A stretch of 64,000 nt of DNA. Source: RQOF01 sp964461135 (GTDB lineage: Bacteria > Calditrichota > Calditrichia > RBG-13-44-9). Positions 26,931-34,830 of this stretch are shown here, piece by piece. Made by a program: the position numbers and the translations under genes. The stretch spans positions 35,951 to 99,950 of the forward strand of contig CAYWTB010000009.1 of the NCBI GenBank assembly GCA_964461135.1, in the 5' to 3' direction. The notes beneath the pieces are model-generated. The model was not told the DNA's origin and made no database searches. It saw only the letters and a list, made by a program, of their open reading frames with translations. Positions within the stretch are counted from its first letter, which is position 1. Every line of letters starts with the position of its first letter.

Positions 26931-27938
26931 ATGAAAAAATCCGCCACATATCAGGAAACGGGTGTGGACATTGAAAAGGCCGAAAAATCCCTTTCTGATG
27001 TAAAAAAACTCATTGCCCGAACCCATAATCCCCGGGTTTTAAAAGATATCGGCGCGTTTGGAGGATTCTTTGAATTTCCTGCCGCGGAGTACCGGAAACC
27101 CGTCATAATCTCCAGCACGGATGGCGTTGGAACAAAATTGAAAGTGGCGGTGATGATGAATAAACACGATACGGTTGGACAGGATCTGGTTAATCATTGT
27201 ATAAACGATATTGCCGTGTGCGGGGCACGGCCCCTCTTTTTTCTGGATTATTACGGATGCGGACGTCTGGACAGGGAGGTATTCACTCAGATTGTAAAGG
27301 GACTGACTACCGCCTGCGAGGAAGCCAGTCTGCCCCTCATTGGGGGAGAGACTGCTGAGATGCCCGGTCTTTACCAACCAGGGGATTATGACCTGGTGGG
27401 AACAATTGTGGGCGTGGTTGAAAAAGACAAAATCATTGACGGGCAGAATATCCGTGAAGGCAACGTCATAATCGGAGTATCATCCAATGGGCTCCATACC
27501 AATGGGTACTCACTGGCACGTAAGGTACTTTTCACGGCATACAAACCCCGGGACTATGTGCAAGAACTGGGCAACTTACTGGGAGATGAACTATTGAAAA
27601 CACATATCAGCTACTTGCCTGTAATAGACGAAATCACATCCCGATTTCCGGTAAAGGGAATGGCTCACATTACCGGAGGTGGGTTGTTTAAAAATACTAT
27701 CCGGGTAGTGCCGGAAGGCTTAAAACCCAAATTTGACTGGTACTCCTGGCCTGTTCCACCCATTTTTACTTTAATTCAGAAGGCGGGAAATGTTCCTGAA
27801 ACCGATATGAGGCAAACCTTCAATATGGGAATTGGCCTGGTGTTCATCCTGGAGGAAAAATTTCTTGCCTCTGTTTTGAGTTATGCGGAAAAATTCCGGT
27901 TTAATTTCTTTCCGATAGGGAAGATTATCAGGCAGTAA
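26931..27938 (+). CDS. purM: Phosphoribosylformylglycinamidine cyclo-ligase PurM
   Basis: AIR synthetase, fifth step of purine synthesis: closes the imidazole ring of FGAM with ATP. 335 residues with ATYQETGVDIEKAEKSLS, STDGVGTKLKVA near 64, VNHCINDIAVCGARPLFFLDY near 86 (part: NDIAVCGARPLFFLDY), GGETAEMPGLY and GLHTNGYSLAR. Length is normal. No other pur gene is adjacent; the preceding gene ends 43 nt upstream. Confidence 0.96.
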   Translation: MKKSATYQETGVDIEKAEKSLSDVKKLIARTHNPRVLKDIGAFGGFFEFPAAEYRKPVIISSTDGVGTKLKVAVMMNKHDTVGQDLVNHCINDIAVCGARPLFFLDYYGCGRLDREVFTQIVKGLTTACEEASLPLIGGETAEMPGLYQPGDYDLVGTIVGVVEKDKIIDGQNIREGNVIIGVSSNGLHTNGYSLARKVLFTAYKPRDYVQELGNLLGDELLKTHISYLPVIDEITSRFPVKGMAHITGGGLFKNTIRVVPEGLKPKFDWYSWPVPPIFTLIQKAGNVPETDMRQTFNMGIGLVFILEEKFLASVLSYAEKFRFNFFPIGKIIRQ

Positions 27939-28333
27939 GCGAATGAATTGATATCACCAAACGTAAAATGGTATAGGACTTTAGCGCCGCTGCCAGGCAA
28001 CATTGATAATTTTATGCGTTTCAAATTCTGACCTTCATTTTCCTCTCATATCCGGCTTCTGGTAACATTTCATAATGTACCGGATTCCCTTTCAACTCCC
28101 TATTGCATCAATGAGATATACTTTATATTTTATACCTGGGATGGTTATGTTAGGGTTACATTGTCGGGGATACCGATGGGAATGAATTGCCGGATTTATA
28201 AGTATTTAAGCCCTGAAGGTACATCAAATATAACTATTATAGAGAGATTGGACAGAAAACAGCGGGGAGACGGGCAGTAACATGGTTTCTTGATTTTAGG
28301 AGCAGAATATATAAATAACCGGAGAACAGAGCG
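27939..28333. other. Intergenic spacer without recognised features
   Basis: 395 nt between purM and the uridylyltransferase, AT-rich, no ORF with a ribosome binding site, no strong hairpin, no tRNA-like cloverleaf. GGAG lies about 10 nt before the next start at 28334. Confidence 0.5.
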
Positions 28334-29722
28334 ATGACCACCGATCACAGATTTCAGTTGTTCAAACAGCGTATGGACCGGGAAAAACTTCCTGAGATTT
28401 TCATAAATAATTTTGAAAGATACTATGAGAAGATGGTAAGTGGAGAGACCGGCCTGATTTCAGATAATGACATCATGACGGTTGAATCGCTGCCAGATTA
28501 CCATACGCTGGGTGGGGAACACTATAAAACGGGAGAAAAAAATCTGTCCAGAACCATATTCCTCAAACTGAACGGGGGACTTGGAACCAGCATGGGCCTG
28601 GAAAGGGCAAAATCCCTTCTGAAGGTTAAGGGAAATTATACTTTCCTTGATGTTATCGCCCAGCAATCCATTATCGGAGGATTCCGGCTGCTTCTGATGA
28701 ACAGTTTCTCCACCAGTCAGGATTCACTGGCTTTCCTCAAAAAATATCCGGCATTGTGGTGGGAAATTTCACTCGATTTTGTCCAGCATAAGGAACCTAA
28801 GGTTGACCAGGCAGATTATCGTCCAGTTGCATGGCCTAAAGATCCTTCCCTGGAGTGGTGTCCGCCTGGACACGGGGACCTTTATGTATCCATTTTCACC
28901 AGTGGTATACTGGAAAAATTATTGGAAAGGGGCTACCAGTACGCTTTTATTTCCAATGCAGATAATCTGGGAGGAGTGCTTGATCCGGCTATCCTGGGAT
29001 ATTTCGTAAAGCATGAATTCCCGTTTATGATGGAAGTTGCGGAACGGACCGAAGCCGATAAAAAAGGCGGACACCTGGCGCGTCTGAATAACGGTCAATA
29101 CATCTTGCGGGAAATTGCCCAGTGTCCTCCTGATGAACTGGAATCTTTCCAAAACGTCAGAGAATATAAATATTTTAATACCAACAACCTGTGGATCTAT
29201 TTACCTTCGCTGGATAAAACCTTAAAAAACAACAATTATTTCCTGGACCTTCCTATGATCCGCAACCTGAAAACCGTAGACCCGCGGGATCATGATTCTC
29301 CGCCGGTGTACCAGCTGGAGACGGCGGTTGGTTCAGCCATATCCGTATTTAAAGGATCGTCAGCCATACGCGTACCCCGCTCACGGTTCTCTCCGGTAAA
29401 AAATACCAATGATCTGCTGGCTGTCCGTTCAGACCTGTATGAACTGTCTCCTGAATTTCTGGTGCGCACAATTCCGGACCGGAAAGACACCTCACTGGAG
29501 ATTGAGCTAGATAAAAAATACTATAAGCTGATTGATAATTTTGAAGCGCGTTTTCCTCACGGTTCGCCTTCCTTAAAAATGTGCAGTCGGCTAAAAATTG
29601 AAGGAGACGTAAAGTTCGGGAAAAATATTATCCTGAAAGACCGGGTGCACATTACCAATCCAACCAATAAACAGGCTTTCATCGGTAACAACTCGGAGAT
29701 CGGGGGCGAGGTTAAATTTTAG
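28334..29722 (+). CDS. UTP--glucose-1-phosphate uridylyltransferase (UDPGP family)
   Basis: Eukaryotic-type UDP-sugar pyrophosphorylase (PF01704), not the bacterial GalU type. 462 residues: nucleotide-binding LNGGLGTSMGLERAKSLLKV near 77, PGHGDLYVSI near 180, FISNADNLGGVLD near 210, KKGGHLARLN, and a C-terminal left-handed beta-helix repeat region (KFGKNIILKDRVHI, FIGNNSEIGG). Supplies UDP-glucose for envelope glycans or storage. Monocistronic: an intrinsic terminator overlaps its stop codon. Confidence 0.9.
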   Translation: MTTDHRFQLFKQRMDREKLPEIFINNFERYYEKMVSGETGLISDNDIMTVESLPDYHTLGGEHYKTGEKNLSRTIFLKLNGGLGTSMGLERAKSLLKVKGNYTFLDVIAQQSIIGGFRLLLMNSFSTSQDSLAFLKKYPALWWEISLDFVQHKEPKVDQADYRPVAWPKDPSLEWCPPGHGDLYVSIFTSGILEKLLERGYQYAFISNADNLGGVLDPAILGYFVKHEFPFMMEVAERTEADKKGGHLARLNNGQYILREIAQCPPDELESFQNVREYKYFNTNNLWIYLPSLDKTLKNNNYFLDLPMIRNLKTVDPRDHDSPPVYQLETAVGSAISVFKGSSAIRVPRSRFSPVKNTNDLLAVRSDLYELSPEFLVRTIPDRKDTSLEIELDKKYYKLIDNFEARFPHGSPSLKMCSRLKIEGDVKFGKNIILKDRVHITNPTNKQAFIGNNSEIGGEVKF

Positions 29723-29743
29723 GATCCCGGGGAACCTTTTTTA
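29721..29743 (+). terminator. Intrinsic terminator of the uridylyltransferase gene
   Basis: AGG-a-TCC pairs with GGA-a-CCT around a CGG loop, followed at once by TTTTTT. The hairpin begins within the stop codon. Confidence 0.6.
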
Positions 29744-29944
29744 TTTGATGAATTTTACGGATAATGATGGAAAGCTCAATAGATTTTGGACTAAAAATAC
29801 AGGCGGTCCCCGGGACAAAAAGTCGGTACAATAATTGTGTCGACCTGAATTTTCCCGTTTTGTAAGTCAATTATAAATAGTATATTATAACAACGCAATT
29901 TTTAAGTTCAACCTTCCTGAGTGAAAAAATTCTTTTCTATTCTC

Positions 29945-29973
29945 TTGACTTTACTTTAAGACTTTCATATATA
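29945..29973 (+). promoter_or_regulatory. Probable promoter of the nuo operon
   Basis: TTGACT (29945-29950) and TATATA (29968-29973) with a 17-bp spacer. It lies downstream of the uridylyltransferase terminator and about 210 nt before nuoA, giving an mRNA leader of about 200 nt that contains a 39-codon ORF. Confidence 0.6.
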
Positions 29974-30047
29974 TAAACAATAAGTTCGGGTTGTTAAATT
30001 TAGATGTATTTTTCTCACCTTGTTTATGGAGTAGGAGATATTACTTT

Positions 30048-30167
30048 ATGGAATTAAATAAGGTGTGCTGCAATCAAAATCCGTCGTTAGCGGATTTATC
30101 TGTTTTTCTTCCGGTTTTCAATATTTCAGGTTTAAACTTTTTGAATGTAACTAGAAGTTTACATTAA
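30048..30167 (+). CDS. 39-codon leader ORF upstream of nuoA
   Basis: Short ORF in the nuo leader. The ATG at 30048 is preceded by AGGAG (30033-30037) about 10 nt away, and its TAA ends 15 nt before the nuoA start. The peptide is MELNKVCCNQNPSLADLSVF followed by 19 more residues, hydrophobic in the second half. nuoA itself has no Shine-Dalgarno, so translation of this ORF could feed ribosomes to nuoA. Its reality is unproven; a 39-codon ORF in AT-rich DNA can be chance. Confidence 0.35.
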   Translation: MELNKVCCNQNPSLADLSVFLPVFNISGLNFLNVTRSLH

Positions 30168-30182
30168 ACTCATGATAGTCCT

Positions 30183-30602
30183 ATGAATGATCCTATTATG
30201 TGGCCTATCCTGGTATATACCGGTATTGTCGTATTGATTGTGGGATTTATGATTGGTTTTTCATATGTCCTGGGGCAACGGCATAAGGAACGGGAAACAG
30301 GCGATCCGTATGAATCGGGAATCCGGATCACCGGATCAGCTCATTTGCGTTTTCCGGTCCATTTTTATATTGTGGCCATGTTCTTCCTCATATTTGATCT
30401 GGAAGTTATATTCATCGTGGCCTGGGCCATTGCCTTCCGGCAGTTGGGTTGGACCGGATATTTGGGTATTCTGGTATTTATCGGCATACTGCTGCTGGTT
30501 CTTATTTATGAGTGGAGAATCGGGGCCTTGGATTATGCCACCAGCGGTAAAAAAATTGCCAAAATATATCCATCCCTTAACCAAAAGAAGACTGAATCAT
30601 GA
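30183..30602 (+). CDS. nuoA: NADH:quinone oxidoreductase subunit A
   Basis: Membrane-arm subunit at the junction with the peripheral arm. 139 residues, three membrane segments (about 10-30, 62-84, 90-112), a GDPYESGIRITGSAHLRFP loop and DLEVIFIVAWA, the conserved acidic segment of TM2. No Shine-Dalgarno precedes the ATG. First structural gene of the 13-gene nuo operon; overlaps nuoB by 4 nt. Confidence 0.95.
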   Translation: MNDPIMWPILVYTGIVVLIVGFMIGFSYVLGQRHKERETGDPYESGIRITGSAHLRFPVHFYIVAMFFLIFDLEVIFIVAWAIAFRQLGWTGYLGILVFIGILLLVLIYEWRIGALDYATSGKKIAKIYPSLNQKKTES

Positions 30603-31237
30603 AATGGTCTCTAAATAAAGCTGAACCTGATCAATCTCTGGAAAATCTGGGTGAAAATCTGGAACAGACCGTTCAGCGCTCTATTATTCTCAGCAGATTA
30701 CAGGATCTGCTGGCCTGGGGAAGAAAAAATTCCATGTGGCCATTCAATTTCGGACTTTCCTGCTGTTATGTTGAAATGGCTACCAGCATAACCAGCCGCT
30801 ATGACATTGCCCGCTTTGGAGCGGAAGTTATTCGCGGCACGCCGAGGGAAGCCGATGTCATGATCATCGCCGGAACAGTCTTCATGAAAATGGCACCCAT
30901 TATTAAACGATTATATGAGCAGATGATGGAACCCCGCTGGGTAATCTCTATGGGATCCTGCGCCAATTCAGGTGGAATGTACGATATTTACAGCGTGGTG
31001 CAGGGTGTGGATAAATTCATGCCGGTGGATGTCTATGTTCCCGGATGCCCTCCCCGTCCGGATGCTTTTATGGAAGGGCTTGTTCTCCTGAGAGAACGCG
31101 TCGGTCATGAAAAAAGACCTTTGAGCTGGATCATCGGTCCCCAGGGGGTTGTCAAGCCTCCCAAAATATCGGTAAAAGATACCAAGCGGGAATTACGAAA
31201 AAACATGACCGATTTTAAAACTGCCCAAGAAATTTGA
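30599..31237 (+). CDS. nuoB: NADH:quinone oxidoreductase subunit B (cluster N2)
   Basis: Carries the terminal [4Fe-4S] cluster N2 that reduces quinone. 212 residues; all ligands are visible: tandem cysteines in LSCCYVEMA near 57, GSCANSGGMYDIYSV near 120 and VPGCPPRPDAFMEG near 152. The C-terminal extension after the core is basic, as in the E. coli subunit. Start overlaps nuoA as ATGA; 66 nt separate it from nuoCD. Confidence 0.96.
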   Translation: MKWSLNKAEPDQSLENLGENLEQTVQRSIILSRLQDLLAWGRKNSMWPFNFGLSCCYVEMATSITSRYDIARFGAEVIRGTPREADVMIIAGTVFMKMAPIIKRLYEQMMEPRWVISMGSCANSGGMYDIYSVVQGVDKFMPVDVYVPGCPPRPDAFMEGLVLLRERVGHEKRPLSWIIGPQGVVKPPKISVKDTKRELRKNMTDFKTAQEI

Positions 31238-31303
31238 GATTACTGCCATTTTTGTGGCGCCTGTATAAATGATTGTGAATTAGACATCTATCGACAAGAG
31301 CAT

Positions 31304-33049
31304 ATGGAAGATAATCCTATTGTTCAAACCCTTCAGGAAAAGTTCAGTGATTCGGTTCAGGCTGTACAACCCACCAAAGACCAGATTCCAACTATCTGGG
31401 TAAAACCCGATAATATTTCCGAAATTCTCGGTTTTCTGAAAACAGGCATTGAAAAACCGTATTCAATGCTGTATGACTTAACCGCCGTGGATGAACGGGC
31501 CCGCGCACACCGCCAGGGACAACCGGCCAGCCAGTTTACGGTGGTTTATCATCTGCTGTCCTTCGAGAGGAATAATGATATCCGGCTAAAGGTGGCTTTA
31601 AATGATGAATATCCATCCGTAAAGAGCGTCTGTTCACTGTGGTCCTCAGCCAACTGGTATGAACGGGAAGTTTACGATATGTTCGGTATCACATTTGAGG
31701 GGCATCCTCATCTGAAACGCATCCTGATGCCATTTACCTGGGAGGGCCATCCGTTGCGCAAGGAACATCCTGCCCGTGCAACCGAGATGGGACCTTTCCA
31801 ACTGCCGGAAGACCGTCAGGAACGGGAACAGGAAGCCCTTCAATTCAATCCCGAAGCTTGGGGCCTGGAGAGGCACAGTGAAGACAGTGATTTCATGTTT
31901 TTGAATGTCGGGCCTCAACATCCGGGAACCCACGGAGTTCTGCGCATCATTCTGCAGCTCTATGGTGAGGACATCATCGATGCTGTTCCTGATATAGGGT
32001 TTCATCATCGCGGTGCCGAAAAAATGGCCGAACGCCAATCCTGGCATACCTACATCCCCTATACCGACCGGGTGGATTACCTTGGTGGTGTAATGAATAA
32101 CCTGCCCTATGTGCTGGCGGTGGAAAAACTCGCCGGCATCGACATCCCGGACAGGGCGAATGTCATCCGCATTATGACCTGCGAATTCTTTCGTCTATCC
32201 AGCCACCTGGTATGGTTCGGAACTTTTGCCCAGGACCTTGGACAGATGTCCCCGGTATTTTATGCTTTCAATGACCGCGAAAAAATTCTGGATATCATCG
32301 GGGCCATCGCTGGAGACCGCATGCATCCCAACTGGTTCCGGATCGGGGGGGTGGCGCAGGATTTGCCCCGAGGATGGGATAAACTCGTACAGGAATTTAT
32401 CAGCATTTTCCCCAAGCACCTGAAGGAATACAACAAGCTGGTTATGAAAAATGGTATTATTAAAGCCAGATCAATCGGTATCGGCAGTTATACGCTGGAA
32501 GAAGCCATTGACTGGGGAGTTACCGGACCCGGATTACGGGCCTGCGGATTCGAATGGGATTTCCGCAAAAAACGTCCCTATTCCGGCTATGAAAATTTTG
32601 AATTTGACATCCCTATCGGGCAACATGGAGACAGTTATGACCGAGCGGCAGTAAGAGTAGAGGAGATGAGGCAGAGCACACGAATCATAGAACAATGCCT
32701 GAAAAATATGCCGGAAGGATCCTACAAAAGCCACCATCCGCTGGCCACTCCGCCCCTGAAAGACAGGACCATGAAAGATATCGAAACCCTGATCACACAT
32801 TTTCTGAGTGTAAGCTGGGGGCCGGTCATTCCACCCGGCGAAGCCTTTGCAGGAATTGAAGCCACCAAGGGTAATAACGGTTACTACCTGGTGAGTGATG
32901 GTAACACCATGTCTTACCGCACGCGAATACGAACGCCGTCCTTCCCTCATATTCAGATGGTTCCCTTTATCAGTAAAGGACATACGGTGGCAGATTTGCT
33001 TACTATTCTGGGCAGTATCGATTTTGTGTTGGCCGATGTTGACCGTTGA
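31304..33049 (+). CDS. nuoCD: NADH:quinone oxidoreductase fused subunit C/D
   Basis: Natural fusion of the 30-kDa (C) and 49-kDa (D) subunits, as in E. coli. 581 residues: C domain to about 175 (WYEREVYDMFGITFEGHPHL and RILMPFTWEGHPLRKEHPA), linker, then D domain from about 195 (FLNVGPQHPGTHGVLRI with the quinone-site His and LGGVMNNLPYVLAVEKL), ending in the conserved GSIDFVLADVDR. Lines the quinone pocket with NuoB. The fusion is uninterrupted, with no frameshift. Confidence 0.97.
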   Translation: MEDNPIVQTLQEKFSDSVQAVQPTKDQIPTIWVKPDNISEILGFLKTGIEKPYSMLYDLTAVDERARAHRQGQPASQFTVVYHLLSFERNNDIRLKVALNDEYPSVKSVCSLWSSANWYEREVYDMFGITFEGHPHLKRILMPFTWEGHPLRKEHPARATEMGPFQLPEDRQEREQEALQFNPEAWGLERHSEDSDFMFLNVGPQHPGTHGVLRIILQLYGEDIIDAVPDIGFHHRGAEKMAERQSWHTYIPYTDRVDYLGGVMNNLPYVLAVEKLAGIDIPDRANVIRIMTCEFFRLSSHLVWFGTFAQDLGQMSPVFYAFNDREKILDIIGAIAGDRMHPNWFRIGGVAQDLPRGWDKLVQEFISIFPKHLKEYNKLVMKNGIIKARSIGIGSYTLEEAIDWGVTGPGLRACGFEWDFRKKRPYSGYENFEFDIPIGQHGDSYDRAAVRVEEMRQSTRIIEQCLKNMPEGSYKSHHPLATPPLKDRTMKDIETLITHFLSVSWGPVIPPGEAFAGIEATKGNNGYYLVSDGNTMSYRTRIRTPSFPHIQMVPFISKGHTVADLLTILGSIDFVLADVDR

Positions 33050-33077
33050 AGGACAGTTTTTATACATAAGGAATAAA

Positions 33078-33542
33078 ATGTTAACAGATGAAGAAAAACA
33101 GGAAATAGAAAAACATATTGCCATCTATCCCCAAAAAAGAGCGGCCTGCATTGAGGCACTGAAAGTAGTCCAGAAAAAACGCGGCTGGGTCTCGGATGAG
33201 ATGCTGAAGCATGTGGCCGAATACCTGGAGATGACCTCTGATGAACTGGACAGTGTGGCCACTTTCTATAATCTGATTTTTCGCAAACCGGTGGGACGGC
33301 ATGTCATCCTGATTTGTGATAGTCTGACCTGCTGGATAATGGGATATGAATCGTTGTTATCCCATTTATCAGACAAACTGAAAATCGGGCTGGGAGATAC
33401 CACCGAGGACGGGCGTTTTACCCTTCTGCCCATCCCCTGCCTGGGAGACTGTGATCATGCACCGGTCCTGATGATTGATGAAGATCTCCACCGGAATCTG
33501 ACTCCGGAAAAAATTGATAAGATCCTGGAACAATATAAATAA
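33078..33542 (+). CDS. nuoE: NADH:quinone oxidoreductase subunit E (cluster N1a)
   Basis: Thioredoxin-fold subunit with a [2Fe-2S] cluster. 154 residues from ATG 33078, which has AAGGAA (33068-33073) upstream; the open frame extends back into nuoCD but that part is not family sequence. Cysteine ligands in LICDSLTCWIMGYE near 80-85 and IPCLGDCDHAPVLMIDED near 120-125. The C-terminus (LTPEKIDKILEQYK) closely resembles E. coli NuoE. Confidence 0.95.
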   Translation: MLTDEEKQEIEKHIAIYPQKRAACIEALKVVQKKRGWVSDEMLKHVAEYLEMTSDELDSVATFYNLIFRKPVGRHVILICDSLTCWIMGYESLLSHLSDKLKIGLGDTTEDGRFTLLPIPCLGDCDHAPVLMIDEDLHRNLTPEKIDKILEQYK

Positions 33543-33552
33543 AACAGGTTTT

Positions 33553-34830
33553 ATGGAAAAACCACTGACGCAACATATACGGGCAGACCGGGAACCACTG
33601 AGTCTTAAGGAGTATGAGAAGGTAGGCGGTTATCAATCGGTGCGGAAAGCCATTAAGGAACTGGATCCGGGGAAGGTCGTCCAGATAGTCAAGGAATCAA
33701 ATTTGAAGGGCCGCGGCGGTGCCGGTTTTCCTACCGGAGTCAAATGGGGATTCATGCCCCCCAGTGAAAAATCGGAGCACCCCCGCTATCTGTGTGCCAA
33801 TGCCGATGAAATGGAACCGGGCACTTTTAAAGACCGGCTGCTGATGGAAGGGAATCCTCATCAGTTCCTGGAGGCAATTATTACCAGCTCTTATGCCATC
33901 CAGGCAGATGTGGCCTTCGTATTTCTCCGCTGGGCTTATAAAATATCTGCCAGGGCAATTGAAAAAGCCATTTCGGAAGCATATGATGCCGGTTACCTGG
34001 GCAAAAATATTCTGAGCTCCGGCTACAGCCTGGATTTACATCTTCATACCAGCGCAGGCCGGTATATGTGCGGTGAGGAAACCGGTCTGTTGAACGCTCT
34101 GGAAGGTAAGCGGGCTACACCGCGGGCAAAACCTCCCTTTCCCCAGGTCAGCGGGCTGTTCGGCAAGCCGACCATTGTCAATAATGTGGAATCCCTTTGC
34201 TGTGTTCCCCATATTGTGAATAATGGTCCGGACTGGTTTAAGAAATTGAGCTATACGGAAGACGGCGGCACAAAAATATATGGCGTCAGCGGGAAGGTGA
34301 AAAAACCGGGATTGTGGGAACTGCCCATGGGAACCACCCTGCGTGAGATTCTGGAAGAGCACGCCGGAGGTATGCAGGATGGTTTGACCTTCAGGGGAGT
34401 GATCCCCGGTGGTGCCTCTACTGACTTCATGGTAAAAGAGCACATGGATGTTAAGATGGATTTCACCGGACCCACCAAAGTGGGAAGCCGGCTGGGAACC
34501 GGCACCATGATCGTTCTGGATGATAAAACCTGTCCCGTGGGTCTGCTCCACAATTTACAGCACTTTTTTGCCCAGGAATCCTGCGGATGGTGTACTCCCT
34601 GCCGGGAAGGTTTACCCTGGATTGAAAGAATCCTGCTGGCCCTGGAAAAGGGAGAAGGCCGCCAGGAAGACCTGGATATTCTGGCCATGCACTGCAAATA
34701 TCTGGGACCCGGCAATACTTTCTGTGCTCTTGCTCCCGGTGCCATGGAACCCTTGCAGAGTGCATTGAAATATTTTAAGGAAGATTTTGAAAAGCATATT
34801 CAGGAAAAAGGTTGTCCCTGGAGGTCGTAG
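33553..34830 (+). CDS. nuoF: NADH:quinone oxidoreductase subunit F (NADH and FMN site)
   Basis: NADH-oxidising subunit with FMN and the [4Fe-4S] cluster N3. 425 residues from ATG 33553; another in-frame ATG at 33514 lies inside nuoE. Visible: GRGGAGFPTGVKWGFMP near 58 (NADH/FMN binding), CANADEMEPGTFKDR near 92, the acidic CGEETGLLNALEGKRATPR, and cluster N3 ligands ESCGWCTPCREG with a fourth Cys in NTFCALAPGAM. Followed immediately by nuoG. Confidence 0.96.
   Translation: MEKPLTQHIRADREPLSLKEYEKVGGYQSVRKAIKELDPGKVVQIVKESNLKGRGGAGFPTGVKWGFMPPSEKSEHPRYLCANADEMEPGTFKDRLLMEGNPHQFLEAIITSSYAIQADVAFVFLRWAYKISARAIEKAISEAYDAGYLGKNILSSGYSLDLHLHTSAGRYMCGEETGLLNALEGKRATPRAKPPFPQVSGLFGKPTIVNNVESLCCVPHIVNNGPDWFKKLSYTEDGGTKIYGVSGKVKKPGLWELPMGTTLREILEEHAGGMQDGLTFRGVIPGGASTDFMVKEHMDVKMDFTGPTKVGSRLGTGTMIVLDDKTCPVGLLHNLQHFFAQESCGWCTPCREGLPWIERILLALEKGEGRQEDLDILAMHCKYLGPGNTFCALAPGAMEPLQSALKYFKEDFEKHIQEKGCPWRS

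Noticed and set aside
32895..33077. Longer nuoE start at 32895
   Set aside because: The extra 61 codons are a shadow of nuoCD; ATG 33078 has AAGGAA at good spacing and matches the family N-terminus.
33078..33542. Possible selenocysteine in NuoE
   Set aside because: All four cluster cysteines are encoded as Cys and the stop is TAA.
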